Shown piece by piece: positions 23,996-31,633 of a stretch of DNA of 38,220 bases. This stretch comes from Eubacterium sp. (lineage in GTDB: Bacteria; Bacillota; Clostridia; Lachnospirales; Lachnospiraceae). How positions within the stretch are numbered: the first letter of the stretch is position 1; every line of letters begins with the position of its first letter. Where the stretch lies: contig JAFUPY010000068.1 in assembly GCA_017472565.1 (NCBI GenBank), positions 1 to 38,220 of the forward strand. Direction: 5' to 3'. The translations under genes were made by a program, and so were the position numbers. The notes below the pieces were generated by a model. That model saw only the letters and a list, made by a program, of their open reading frames with translations, was not told where the DNA came from and did no database searches.

Positions 23996-25660
23996 TTACA
24001 TTAAATGGAATTTCTTCGCAATTCGAAGTAATGTGGCTCCTTTTGGGAAATTCCGCAATTCGTCTTCAGTAAAATCTTTGATTGCAATGATCGCAACGGC
24101 ATATACAATGATACCAATGAGAATGGAAATAATTGTCCAGATTGCATTTACCTCTATCACTTTCATTCCAAGATGATATACGACCCAGACGATCACACCC
24201 ATGATCACAGATGCAATGGCTGGCTTGATAAATGTTTTTACCACATTTAACTTATATCTGGAATATTTCTGTACAGCAATTCCATTTAAAATACACATTA
24301 ACAGGGCAAAGAATGCGGTGGCAATTACCACTGCATAAATGTGCAGATCAAACACCTTCATAAGTACAAGCAGGAATACAATGTGCAGCACCAGTGCGAT
24401 TATCGCATTTCTTACAGGAATGATCATTCGATTGATCCCCTGCAAAATACCATTGGACAGTGTGGAAATAGAGTAAAATACAATGGATACGGCACCAAGT
24501 ATCATCATATATTCCGGCATTTCTCTTGCATCTCTGAATAAGAGCTGCATGATCGGAGAAGCCAATACGATATAGCCAATCATGCATGGGAAAGCAATTA
24601 CCATAACAAAATGCATGGCAGAGCTGATCTTGTTTCTTACTTCTGCTTTATCTCGGTTGGCATAAGCCGCTGCAAGACTTGGGACGCAGGAAGCTGCCAT
24701 CGCAGATGCAATGGAAATCGGAACATTGATCAACACCTTATATTTACCGGTAAAAATACCCCACATTTCAGAAACTGCCAATGCCTCATATCCCTGGCTC
24801 AAGGCCATATTTTTGAAAATACCCTGATCTACAATGGAGCTCAAATTGTAAATCGTTGTGCTTAAAAGCACGGGTACAATGGTTAAAATTAAAATGCGTA
24901 AGATGTCACTGTAGGACTCTTTTCTTGTTTTGTTCATCTTCACTTCTCTGCGTTCTGCACGCTTCATGGAAGGGCGATAAAGCATAAAGATGAAAATAAC
25001 AAACACAAGTGCTACTACAGCACCAATGCCAGTACCCAGCGTACCGCCGGCAGCACCATAGGCAGCCGCATATGTATCAGCCTGACCTAATACGCCGCCA
25101 ATACGCAGTCCATATCCAAACAGGATAAAGGCTGCCACAACACTTACAACCGCATTAAAAATCTGCTCTAAAATCTGTGAAACGGCACTTGGCATCATGG
25201 TTCCAAGTCCCTGGAAAAAGCCTCGGATAACCCCTAATACAGCAACAATGATCAGGGTTGGTGCAAGTACCCGCAGTGCAAAGAAACTCATTGGTGTCTT
25301 AAAGACAGTTGTTGTCAAAAATTCTGCCCCAAAGAATACGATTAAACATCCTGCGGTACCTGTCACAGCAGCAATTCCCAGCGCACATTTAAATACACGA
25401 TGAGCGTTTCTTTTCTGCCCTACCGCAACCCTTGCAGAAACCATCTTGGAAACGGCCAATGGTAAGCTGTAGGATGAGATCAGCAACATCATACTATATA
25501 TTTCAAATGCACAGCTGTAATAGTCATTACCCACATCACCGATAATTGCCTCTAACGGAACTCGATATAATAGTCCGATAATACGGCTGATAATGGAGGC
25601 AATGGCCAGAATGGAACCCTGCACAAGAAAGTTTGTACTACTACTTTTCTTTCCACTCAT
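23996..25660 (-). CDS. SpoVB/MurJ-type polysaccharide or lipid II flippase
   Basis: 554 residues with about 14 membrane spans; the start (SILAIASIISRIIGLLYRVPLEAIIGDVGNDYYSCAFEIYSM) is typical of the SpoVB/YtgP/YabM branch of the MOP exporter superfamily. Such proteins flip undecaprenyl-linked precursors across the membrane. The hydrophilic loop near residues 232-250 (KRAERREVKMNKTRKESY) is characteristic. Whether it moves lipid II in growth, in spore cortex synthesis or another polymer cannot be told from sequence. It overlaps the ybeY stop by one base (TAATG). Confidence 0.88.
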   Translation of the reverse strand: MSGKKSSSTNFLVQGSILAIASIISRIIGLLYRVPLEAIIGDVGNDYYSCAFEIYSMMLLISSYSLPLAVSKMVSARVAVGQKRNAHRVFKCALGIAAVTGTAGCLIVFFGAEFLTTTVFKTPMSFFALRVLAPTLIIVAVLGVIRGFFQGLGTMMPSAVSQILEQIFNAVVSVVAAFILFGYGLRIGGVLGQADTYAAAYGAAGGTLGTGIGAVVALVFVIFIFMLYRPSMKRAERREVKMNKTRKESYSDILRILILTIVPVLLSTTIYNLSSIVDQGIFKNMALSQGYEALAVSEMWGIFTGKYKVLINVPISIASAMAASCVPSLAAAYANRDKAEVRNKISSAMHFVMVIAFPCMIGYIVLASPIMQLLFRDAREMPEYMMILGAVSIVFYSISTLSNGILQGINRMIIPVRNAIIALVLHIVFLLVLMKVFDLHIYAVVIATAFFALLMCILNGIAVQKYSRYKLNVVKTFIKPAIASVIMGVIVWVVYHLGMKVIEVNAIWTIISILIGIIVYAVAIIAIKDFTEDELRNFPKGATLLRIAKKFHLM

Positions 25661-26169
25661 TATGCTTCTCCCCCGCGATAGATTTTCAGGCCGTCTAAAA
25701 TCTGTTTCTGATGCTGCTCCATAACTGCCGCTTCCTCTGATTCCATATGATCATATCCAAACAAATGCAGCATACTGTGAACAATTAAAAAAGCATATTC
25801 TCTTTTTTCGCTGTGGCCATATTCCCTGGCCTGTTCTAACACTTTGTCAACCGAAATCACAATGTCGCCCAGCATCACTTCTTCGGTGTCAGGATTGATC
25901 ACCTCATCTCCTGCCATTTCAATGCCAGCAAAATCACCTGGTTCCTCATAAGCAATCAACGGAAAAGATAATACATCTGTAGCCCGGTCAATCTGTCGAA
26001 AATCGGCGTTGATCTTACGGATGCGTTCATTGTCTACCAGCGTCAGATTGACTTCTGCTTCGTATGGAAACCCCTCCGCATCCATGGCTGCCATAATAAC
26101 AGTTTGAGCCAATTTTTTGTAGTGGAAGCGAAATGGTACTTTTGTTTCACAAATAATATTTATTGTCAT
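25660..26169 (-). CDS. ybeY: Endoribonuclease YbeY (16S rRNA maturation)
   Basis: 169 residues. The zinc motif HSMLHLFGYDH (His131, His135, His141) and the LSFPL strand are diagnostic. YbeY takes part in 3' end maturation of 16S rRNA and ribosome quality control. Its ATG overlaps the phoH stop by four bases (ATGA), so translation is coupled. In Bacillus the membrane HD protein gene yqfF (pgpH) lies between phoH and ybeY; here there is none. Confidence 0.96.
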   Translation of the reverse strand: MTINIICETKVPFRFHYKKLAQTVIMAAMDAEGFPYEAEVNLTLVDNERIRKINADFRQIDRATDVLSFPLIAYEEPGDFAGIEMAGDEVINPDTEEVMLGDIVISVDKVLEQAREYGHSEKREYAFLIVHSMLHLFGYDHMESEEAAVMEQHQKQILDGLKIYRGGEA

Positions 26170-27194
26170 ACAGTTCCTCTTTTTGTCGTACGTTTTTTCG
26201 CTGGTTCCCTATCGGCTCCAGCTTTCTTTTTTGTCATCTGTTTTTTCTCATAATCGTCATATGCCTGTACAATTTTCTGAACCAGCGGATGGCGAACAAC
26301 GTCCTGGCTGGTCAGCTCACAAATGCCGATATCATCAATATTCTTTAATACTTTTAGTGCCACATCCAGACCTGATGTTGTACCCGGCGCCAGATCCTTT
26401 TGAGTAGCATCACCGGTAATCACTGCCTTTGAACCAAAACCAATACGCGTCAAAAACATCTTCATCTGAGCCGGTGTGGTATTCTGCGCTTCATCTAAAA
26501 TAATAAAGGCGTTATCCAGGGTACGTCCTCGCATGTAAGCAAGCGGCGCCACCTCAATCAGCCCCTTTTCCTGATTTTTTAGAAAACTTTCTGCTCCCAT
26601 GATCTGATGAAGGGCATCGTAAAGCGGTCTTAAGTAGGGATCTACCTTACTCTGCAGATCACCCGGCAAAAAGCCAAGCTTTTCTCCCGCTTCAATGGCA
26701 GGTCTGGTCAGGATAATTCTTCCCACCTCTTCATTCTTAAAAGCGGTAATCGCCATTGCCATTGCAAGATAGGTCTTACCCGTACCGGCGGGTCCCATAC
26801 CAAACACGATCATCTTATCACGAATCTGATCCACATATCGCTTCTGACCGTGTGTTTTAGGTTTTACAGGCTTTCCCTGAACCGTATGACAGATGATATC
26901 CTTGTCAAGTTCTACCACGGACTGGTCCAGAGAATGGCTGCATATATCGATAACGTAATGTATATTCTGTTCTGTAATCTGATTGCCTCGTTTGGAAAGT
27001 TCGATCAACTGCTGAAAAACCCGTTCTGCACAAGCAATATTTTTATCGCCGCCCACAACTTTTACACCGTTATCCCGAACCACAATTGTGACATTTAATG
27101 CTTTTTCAATCTTTTTTAAATACGAATCAAACTGACCAAAAACATTGGCCATATGTTCAACTGGAATCTCCATTTGTATCTGCGTCAATCCCAT
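26166..27194 (-). CDS. phoH: PhoH family ATPase
   Basis: 342 residues. An N-terminal KH-like region (about 25-65) is followed by the PhoH ATPase core with Walker A GPAGTGKT (134-141) and Walker B IILDEAQN (231-238). PhoH proteins are thought to act on RNA, often together with YbeY; the exact role is unsettled. The C-terminal tail is very basic (KKQMTKKKAG, then RTTKRG). The chosen start overlaps the end of yqfD by 38 bases, with AGGAT ahead; Met8 (27173) and Met15 are alternatives. Confidence 0.95.
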   Translation of the reverse strand: MGLTQIQMEIPVEHMANVFGQFDSYLKKIEKALNVTIVVRDNGVKVVGGDKNIACAERVFQQLIELSKRGNQITEQNIHYVIDICSHSLDQSVVELDKDIICHTVQGKPVKPKTHGQKRYVDQIRDKMIVFGMGPAGTGKTYLAMAMAITAFKNEEVGRIILTRPAIEAGEKLGFLPGDLQSKVDPYLRPLYDALHQIMGAESFLKNQEKGLIEVAPLAYMRGRTLDNAFIILDEAQNTTPAQMKMFLTRIGFGSKAVITGDATQKDLAPGTTSGLDVALKVLKNIDDIGICELTSQDVVRHPLVQKIVQAYDDYEKKQMTKKKAGADREPAKKRTTKRGTV

Positions 27195-28455
27195 TCTGTT
27201 CTAATCCTTCCTCTACGTCCAGCGTTCTGACCGGGGTGGTACCTCGTTCTGTTTCCAGATAGGTAAATTGAATCGTTCCCGTTACCAGAACCTGTTTTTC
27301 ATTAACTTTTATCTTACCATCTTTGTCTAGTATTTGGAATCCTTTTTTCTCCATTTTTTTGGAATACAAAGCAAAATGATCCTTTGCAATCTGTTGAATT
27401 TCTTCTTCTGTATGGATTGCATTTTCAAGGACTATTTCCTGGATACTCTGGGTCTGAATATAAATCGGAAATACAATCCGCTTCCCGATTTTCAATTGCT
27501 TATTTTCTGTGAAAATCTGGTAATGTTCAAATATATGCTTTGTTCTTCCCATAGTAAGTGTTTTTTCAGGAAATGCAATTCGTATGGCAGCTCTTTTTTT
27601 ATCTGTGAAATTCTTTTTTTCATATGCAACAGCAATACTGTCCTGATAAGTTTCTTCAAAAACAATCCAAATATCCCCTTCAGCCTGACAATATTCATAT
27701 CCTGTCACCGTTCCATAGTCATCAAACAGTTCATTACAGCCCGAAATCAGCACATCCCCCTTCTTTACCTCATCTCCCGCCTTTACCAAAGGTGTTCCAT
27801 TTCTTGTTACAATGGAACGGATGATACCGTCCTGGCTGGCAATCAGATCGGTGCTTTGTTGTGGCAGGGATTCCTGTTCATCGGAGCCTTCCTTTGAAGT
27901 AATCGCTTCGCTGTCTTTTCCTGTTTTTAATTCCTGTATATCAAAAATCAATCTGGTTCCTTCTATCCTGGCAGAAACCCAGGCAATATCCGGATAGTCA
28001 TTTCGTATTTGCTCTTCCAGCCATTCACAATCAACATTGGAAATCCATACGCCATTGGAAATATTCTGGCTTTCCAGATAGGTTAAAAACTGTTCATCAG
28101 TAATCTGATAATTTCCTTTGATCTCAATTTCCCACAAAAACTGTGACATGAGCAACAGACAAAGCAAAGCCAGCCCGATTCCCACAAGAAAACACTTGTG
28201 ACGACGGTAGCGGAACAACACAAATGGCAGTCCCTTTTTGTGAAGAATCTGTAGCTTTGTGCCCGTCTTTTTCAATAATTTTTTTAACAAAAACACATCT
28301 TTTACTGCAATCTCCATCTCATATCCAGTTGTTGTATCGGTGATATGATATAACGGTATCTGATTTCCTTTGCATAAGTTCAAAAAACGCTCTGGTGAAT
28401 ATCCGGTCACTCGTATCCGAACAATTCCTTTACATAAACGAATCAAATTCTTCAA
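27157..28455 (-). CDS. yqfD: Sporulation protein YqfD
   Basis: 432 residues. A 90-residue cytoplasmic N-terminus, one membrane span (about 88-107), then an extracellular part with repeated POTRA-like and beta-rich modules (EIEIKGNYQITDEQFLTYL, LIASQDGIIRSIVTRNGTPLVKAGDEVKKGDVLISG). The last segment resembles a lipoyl-type hairpin. In Bacillus yqfD is made in the mother cell under sigma-E and is needed for efficient sporulation; the biochemical role is not clear. The start is TTG at 28455 with GGGGAAG ahead. It lies 12 bases after yqfC. Confidence 0.92.
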   Translation of the reverse strand: MKNLIRLCKGIVRIRVTGYSPERFLNLCKGNQIPLYHITDTTTGYEMEIAVKDVFLLKKLLKKTGTKLQILHKKGLPFVLFRYRRHKCFLVGIGLALLCLLLMSQFLWEIEIKGNYQITDEQFLTYLESQNISNGVWISNVDCEWLEEQIRNDYPDIAWVSARIEGTRLIFDIQELKTGKDSEAITSKEGSDEQESLPQQSTDLIASQDGIIRSIVTRNGTPLVKAGDEVKKGDVLISGCNELFDDYGTVTGYEYCQAEGDIWIVFEETYQDSIAVAYEKKNFTDKKRAAIRIAFPEKTLTMGRTKHIFEHYQIFTENKQLKIGKRIVFPIYIQTQSIQEIVLENAIHTEEEIQQIAKDHFALYSKKMEKKGFQILDKDGKIKVNEKQVLVTGTIQFTYLETERGTTPVRTLDVEEGLEQNGIDADTNGDSS

Positions 28456-28467
28456 GTAGCTTCCCCT

Positions 28468-28749
28468 TCAATTTATGTAATTAATATTTTGAATCCTTCC
28501 TGTTATCTTCAGTTCGTCAATGGAATAATACTTGATGTCAAGTTTTTTTCCATTGATTTCCAGCTTTCCATTTTTCACTGTCAGAACAATCTGCTCTGAA
28601 GTAAAACTGACAATTCCTTTGAAATTTTCTATTTCTACTTCTGACTGACCCGTTAAATGTAAAAGAACTGCCCCAAGCATTACATCTTTTGGCAGTTCCA
28701 GCTTTTCTGTCATTTGAATTGTAAAATTAGATACTTTTCCATTCTTCAT
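28468..28749 (-). CDS. yqfC: Sporulation protein YqfC (YabP/YqfC family)
   Basis: 93 residues, the family's usual length. The core LELPKDVMLGAVLLHLTGQSEVEIENFKGIVSF, followed by alternating beta segments (GKLEINGKKLDIKYYSIDELKITGRI), fits the YabP/YqfC fold. It is the first gene of a yqfC-yqfD-phoH-ybeY unit as in Bacillus, where it is under sigma-E. No ribosome site is visible before the ATG at 28749, and a sigma-E-like promoter ends only six bases ahead of it; Met13 (28713) also lacks a ribosome site. Confidence 0.88.
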   Translation of the reverse strand: MKNGKVSNFTIQMTEKLELPKDVMLGAVLLHLTGQSEVEIENFKGIVSFTSEQIVLTVKNGKLEINGKKLDIKYYSIDELKITGRIQNINYIN

Positions 28750-28754
28750 GGAAT

Positions 28755-28783
28755 AGTTTATGTCAAAAAACTTCTTAATATGA
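28755..28783 (-). promoter_or_regulatory. Sigma-E-like sporulation promoter ahead of yqfC
   Basis: On the minus strand TCATATT (28783-28777) fits the sigma-E -35 consensus KMATATT fully; after 14 bases CATAAACT (28762-28755) fits CATACAnT with one mismatch. Transcription would begin at about 28748-28750, on or beside the yqfC start codon. Confidence 0.65.
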
Positions 28784-28787
28784 TTAT

Positions 28788-28816
28788 TTGACAGACCTTA
28801 AATGATTCGGTACAAT
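28788..28816 (+). promoter_or_regulatory. Strong sigma-A promoter of the CapA-like gene
   Basis: Consensus TTGACA (28788-28793), 17 bases, TACAAT (28811-28816). Start of transcription about 28823, leader about 64 bases. It lies back-to-back with the sigma-E-like promoter of yqfC, the two -35 boxes only four bases apart. Confidence 0.8.
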
Positions 28817-28886
28817 TTTATTTATTCCTTTGTATGTTAAAATATGGCAGACAAGCGGAAAGATACACAAGACGGAGAAGCGGAAA

Positions 28887-30272
28887 ATGGACGAAAGACA
28901 ACGAAGACGAGAAATCGAACGAAGAAAGCAAATGCGAAGAAAGCGCAGAATTAAGGCATACATCTACCGTGCAATTTTTCTTGCGGTCATTATCGCAATC
29001 CTTGTGGTATGTGTAAAAGTGGTGAAGCATATCGTTGACAACCGAAAGGAACAACAGGTTGCTTCTTCCCAGTTAAACAACCATGAACCAGATGCAAATG
29101 AAGATATGATCGCTGGTGATATCGTTACAGACATGGATACAGAAAATACAGAATCGGATACTATCACAGCAACCATTCTCAGCGCTGGTGATGTAATTAT
29201 TCATGACCCATTTGTTACCTCAGAATTTTACAAAACAGCGGATGGCGGTTATGACTACACCTCCGTGCTTGCCTATGTAAAAGAGGATTATGAGAATGCA
29301 GATTTTGCAGTGGTAAATATGGAGTCTAATATTTGCGATAATGACTTTGGCGGTTATCCGAAGTTTCGTGCACCGGAAGGAATTGCCACCAGTTTATATA
29401 ATAACGGCATAGATATGTGCATCCTTGCAAACAATCATTTTTATGACAATGGACATGCTGGTTTGATCTCTACCATGGAATATTTGGCAGAGAATAAGTT
29501 GATCTATCTGGGAGCACAGCTTTCCCCATCGGATACCACCTATCACATTCAGGAAATAAATGGCATTAAAGTAGGATTTTTCAACTATACCTATGCCAAT
29601 GGCAATGACAGTCAACTGGCTACGAACAATCATCCGGTTGATCCGGCAGATGCAAAAATCATCAACTACTTTGATTATGGCAATCTGGATAAACTTTATC
29701 ATGAACTGGAGTCTGGATTGACAGAAATGGAAGACGCCGGTGTGGAATATACCGTTGCCTATATCCACTGGGGCGAGGAATACGCCTTAGAAGAAAACAA
29801 TACACAGCATAAAATCGCTGCAAAACTTTGCGAACTTGGCATTGATGCCCTGATTGGCGGACATCCGCATGTGGTACAGCCTGTGGATGTCATTACCAAC
29901 GATGCTGGAGACCATGAGATGCTCTGCGTCTACTCTGTGGGAAATCATTTTTCCAATCAACGCAGAGAACGTATGGACACGTTAAAAACAGGACATACCG
30001 AAGATGGACTTATGGTAACATTAACGTTGGAAAAAGATGATGCAGGTAAGGTTACTCTTGTCGATACAGACTTTGTGCCTACTTACATGTACAAAACAAC
30101 AGAAAATGGGGATGAAGAATTTTTACTGCTCCCAATTCACAACCTGGAACAGCTTGTCGATGAAGTGATCGGCTATGACATTGAAAGCGATGTAACAGAA
30201 TCTTTAAAACGTACCAACGCTATCATCAGTGATGGCATTGACAAAGTGGAAGCTGCACTTCCGCTATCCTAA
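28887..30272 (+). CDS. CapA-family membrane-anchored metallophosphatase-like protein
   Basis: 461 residues from the ATG at 28887, chosen because GGAG lies nine bases ahead and it follows the promoter leader; an upstream in-frame TTG at 28830 would lie on top of the promoter start site. A strongly basic N-terminus (many Arg) precedes one membrane span (about 25-45), then an Asp/Glu-rich linker. The extracellular domain is the CapA/PGA-synthesis fold: SAGDVIIHDPFV, VNMESNICDNDFGGYPKFRAPE, LANNHFYDNGHAGL, YIHWGEEY and IGGHPHVVQP carry the Asp, Asn and His ligands of a calcineurin-like metal site. No capB/capC genes adjoin, so poly-gamma-glutamate synthesis is not implied. Many clostridia have such stand-alone proteins. 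Monocistronic. Confidence 0.9.
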   Translation: MDERQRRREIERRKQMRRKRRIKAYIYRAIFLAVIIAILVVCVKVVKHIVDNRKEQQVASSQLNNHEPDANEDMIAGDIVTDMDTENTESDTITATILSAGDVIIHDPFVTSEFYKTADGGYDYTSVLAYVKEDYENADFAVVNMESNICDNDFGGYPKFRAPEGIATSLYNNGIDMCILANNHFYDNGHAGLISTMEYLAENKLIYLGAQLSPSDTTYHIQEINGIKVGFFNYTYANGNDSQLATNNHPVDPADAKIINYFDYGNLDKLYHELESGLTEMEDAGVEYTVAYIHWGEEYALEENNTQHKIAAKLCELGIDALIGGHPHVVQPVDVITNDAGDHEMLCVYSVGNHFSNQRRERMDTLKTGHTEDGLMVTLTLEKDDAGKVTLVDTDFVPTYMYKTTENGDEEFLLLPIHNLEQLVDEVIGYDIESDVTESLKRTNAIISDGIDKVEAALPLS

Positions 30273-30312
30273 CCATTACTTCAAACATGATATTCCATCT
30301 TTACAACAAATG

Positions 30313-30343
30313 AAGGAGGCGACCAAAATGCGCCTCCTTTTTT
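30313..30343 (+). terminator. Intrinsic terminator after the CapA-like gene
   Basis: Nine-pair stem AAGGAGGCG / CGCCTCCTT (30313-30321 and 30331-30339) with a nine-base loop, followed by a run of T to 30343. It lies 40 bases after the stop codon. Confidence 0.9.
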
Positions 30344-30383
30344 CGTCCTTTGCTTAAAATTGACCTATTGTCGATGAAACAAT

Positions 30384-30863
30384 CTACTTATGATATGGCT
30401 CATGATTCATAATCCGATAGCCACGATAGATTTGTTCCAGTAAAATCACTCGCATCAGCTGATGTGGAAATGTCATAGCTGAAAAGCTGATTTTTTCATT
30501 GCAGCGTTTTAATACCTGGGCATCCAAACCCAAAGATCCTCCGATCACAAATACCAGTTCGCTGTTCCCAGATACACCGAGATGACTGATTCGCTTTGAA
30601 AATCCTACGGAATCATAAGCCTTTCCGTCAATGGCAAGTCCAATCACATAAGCCTGTTCACGAACCTGTTTTAACAAACGTTCTCCTTCGATTCGTTTGA
30701 TCTGCAGTTCTTCTTTTTCAGATGCTTTATCCGGTGTTTTTTCATCCGGCACTTCTACAATCTGCAGCTTACAATAGCGACTCAGCCGCTTCGCATATTC
30801 TTCAATGGCCTGCTGATAAAACTTTTCTTTGATTTTCCCTACACATAATATCGTAATATTCAT
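30384..30863 (-). CDS. rlmH: 23S rRNA pseudouridine-1915 N3-methyltransferase RlmH
   Basis: 159 residues, exact family length. It methylates pseudouridine 1915 in helix 69 of 23S rRNA using S-adenosylmethionine. Motifs: start MNITILCVGKIKEKFY, the SAM knot FVIGGSLGLD (about 105-114), then FSAMTFPHQLMRVILLEQIYRGYRI and the C-terminal PYHK. AAGGA lies ahead of the ATG at 30863. It is transcribed alone, divergent from xpt. Confidence 0.97.
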   Translation of the reverse strand: MNITILCVGKIKEKFYQQAIEEYAKRLSRYCKLQIVEVPDEKTPDKASEKEELQIKRIEGERLLKQVREQAYVIGLAIDGKAYDSVGFSKRISHLGVSGNSELVFVIGGSLGLDAQVLKRCNEKISFSAMTFPHQLMRVILLEQIYRGYRIMNHEPYHK

Positions 30864-30900
30864 CTTTTGAAAATTCCTTTGAAAATATCGTATTTCTAAT

Positions 30901-30929
30901 ATTATACCAGTGTGCTATAATTATGAAAA
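30901..30929 (-). promoter_or_regulatory. Candidate promoter of rlmH
   Basis: On the minus strand TTTTCA (30929-30924), 17 bases ending in TGG, then TATAAT (30906-30901). It overlaps the xpt promoter on the other strand, so the two genes may compete for RNA polymerase. Confidence 0.55.
30913..30921 (+). promoter_or_regulatory. Extended -10 promoter of xpt
   Basis: TGC-TATAAT, a full extended -10, with only a poor -35 (TTTCTA at 30893-30898). The leader is about 26 bases, too short for a purine riboswitch. Confidence 0.6.
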
Positions 30930-30953
30930 TACATTTTTTATGAGGTGACAATC

Positions 30954-31529
30954 GTGAAATTACTGGAAGAAAAAATCCTTGCAGAAGGAAAAGCACTGAA
31001 CGAAGATATATTAAAAGTAGACAGTTTCATCAATCACAAAGTGGATGCAGAACTGATGATGGCGATTGGACAAGACTTCGCCGAACATTTTAAAGATCAG
31101 GGCGTTACGAAAGTGGTAACCATCGAAAGTTCCGGTATTGCGCCTGCGGTTATGACAGCCTATTGCATGCAAATTCCACTGGTGATCATGAAAAAACAGC
31201 CTTCCAAGATCTTAAACAAGAACCTGCTTCAGACAGAAGTGGCTTCCTTTACCAAAGGTACCAGTTATGAATTGACCATTTCTGCAGAACAGATCAGCGA
31301 AGATGACCATGTTCTTATCATTGATGACTTTCTTGCCAATGGAGAAGCCGCTACTGGTGCCATCCGTCTGCTGCGTATGGCCCACGCTACGGTTGCAGGA
31401 CTTGGGATTTTGATTGAAAAGTCTTTCCAGCCAGGAAGAGAAAAATTAATGGATCAGGGAATCCATGTATATTCTCTTGCAAGAATCGCCAAGCTTGGAG
31501 AAAATCTGATAGAGTTTGTAGAAGAATAA
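30954..31529 (+). CDS. xpt: Xanthine phosphoribosyltransferase
   Basis: 191 residues, the length of Bacillus Xpt. It makes XMP from xanthine and PRPP for purine salvage. [24 protein letters not shown], the PRPP loop [16 protein letters not shown] (120-135) and [12 protein letters not shown] are closely family-like. The start is a GTG at 30954 with GAGGTG placed six bases ahead; an in-frame GTG at 30945 lies within that ribosome site and is rejected. Unlike Bacillus it has no pbuX partner and no purine riboswitch, so regulation by purines would have to be by other means. Confidence 0.95.
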   Translation: MKLLEEKILAEGKALNEDILKVDSFINHKVDAELMMAIGQDFAEHFKDQGVTKVVTIESSGIAPAVMTAYCMQIPLVIMKKQPSKILNKNLLQTEVASFTKGTSYELTISAEQISEDDHVLIIDDFLANGEAATGAIRLLRMAHATVAGLGILIEKSFQPGREKLMDQGIHVYSLARIAKLGENLIEFVEE

Positions 31530-31553
31530 AAGAATACGTTTAGATCCAATATC

Positions 31554-31590
31554 AAAGAAAGGTGTCGCGAAATAGCGGCACCTTTCTTTT
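31554..31590. terminator. Terminator after xpt, probably working in both directions
   Basis: A 15-pair stem (31554-31568 with 31575-31589, one T-G pair) and a six-base loop, with T-rich DNA after it on the plus strand. The next minus-strand gene ends 44 bases away, so it may also stop that transcript. Confidence 0.85.
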
Positions 31591-31633
31591 AATTTTAATA
31601 AATGTTATCCTGTTTATTTACGATTCTGTAATG

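Noticed and set aside
28887-30272. Poly-gamma-glutamate capsule locus
   Set aside because: Only the CapA-like fold is present; no CapB or CapC gene lies nearby, so a capsule function is not supported.
30864-30953. Purine riboswitch ahead of xpt
   Set aside because: The promoter leaves a leader of only about 26 bases, too short for the aptamer, and none of its conserved loops is seen.
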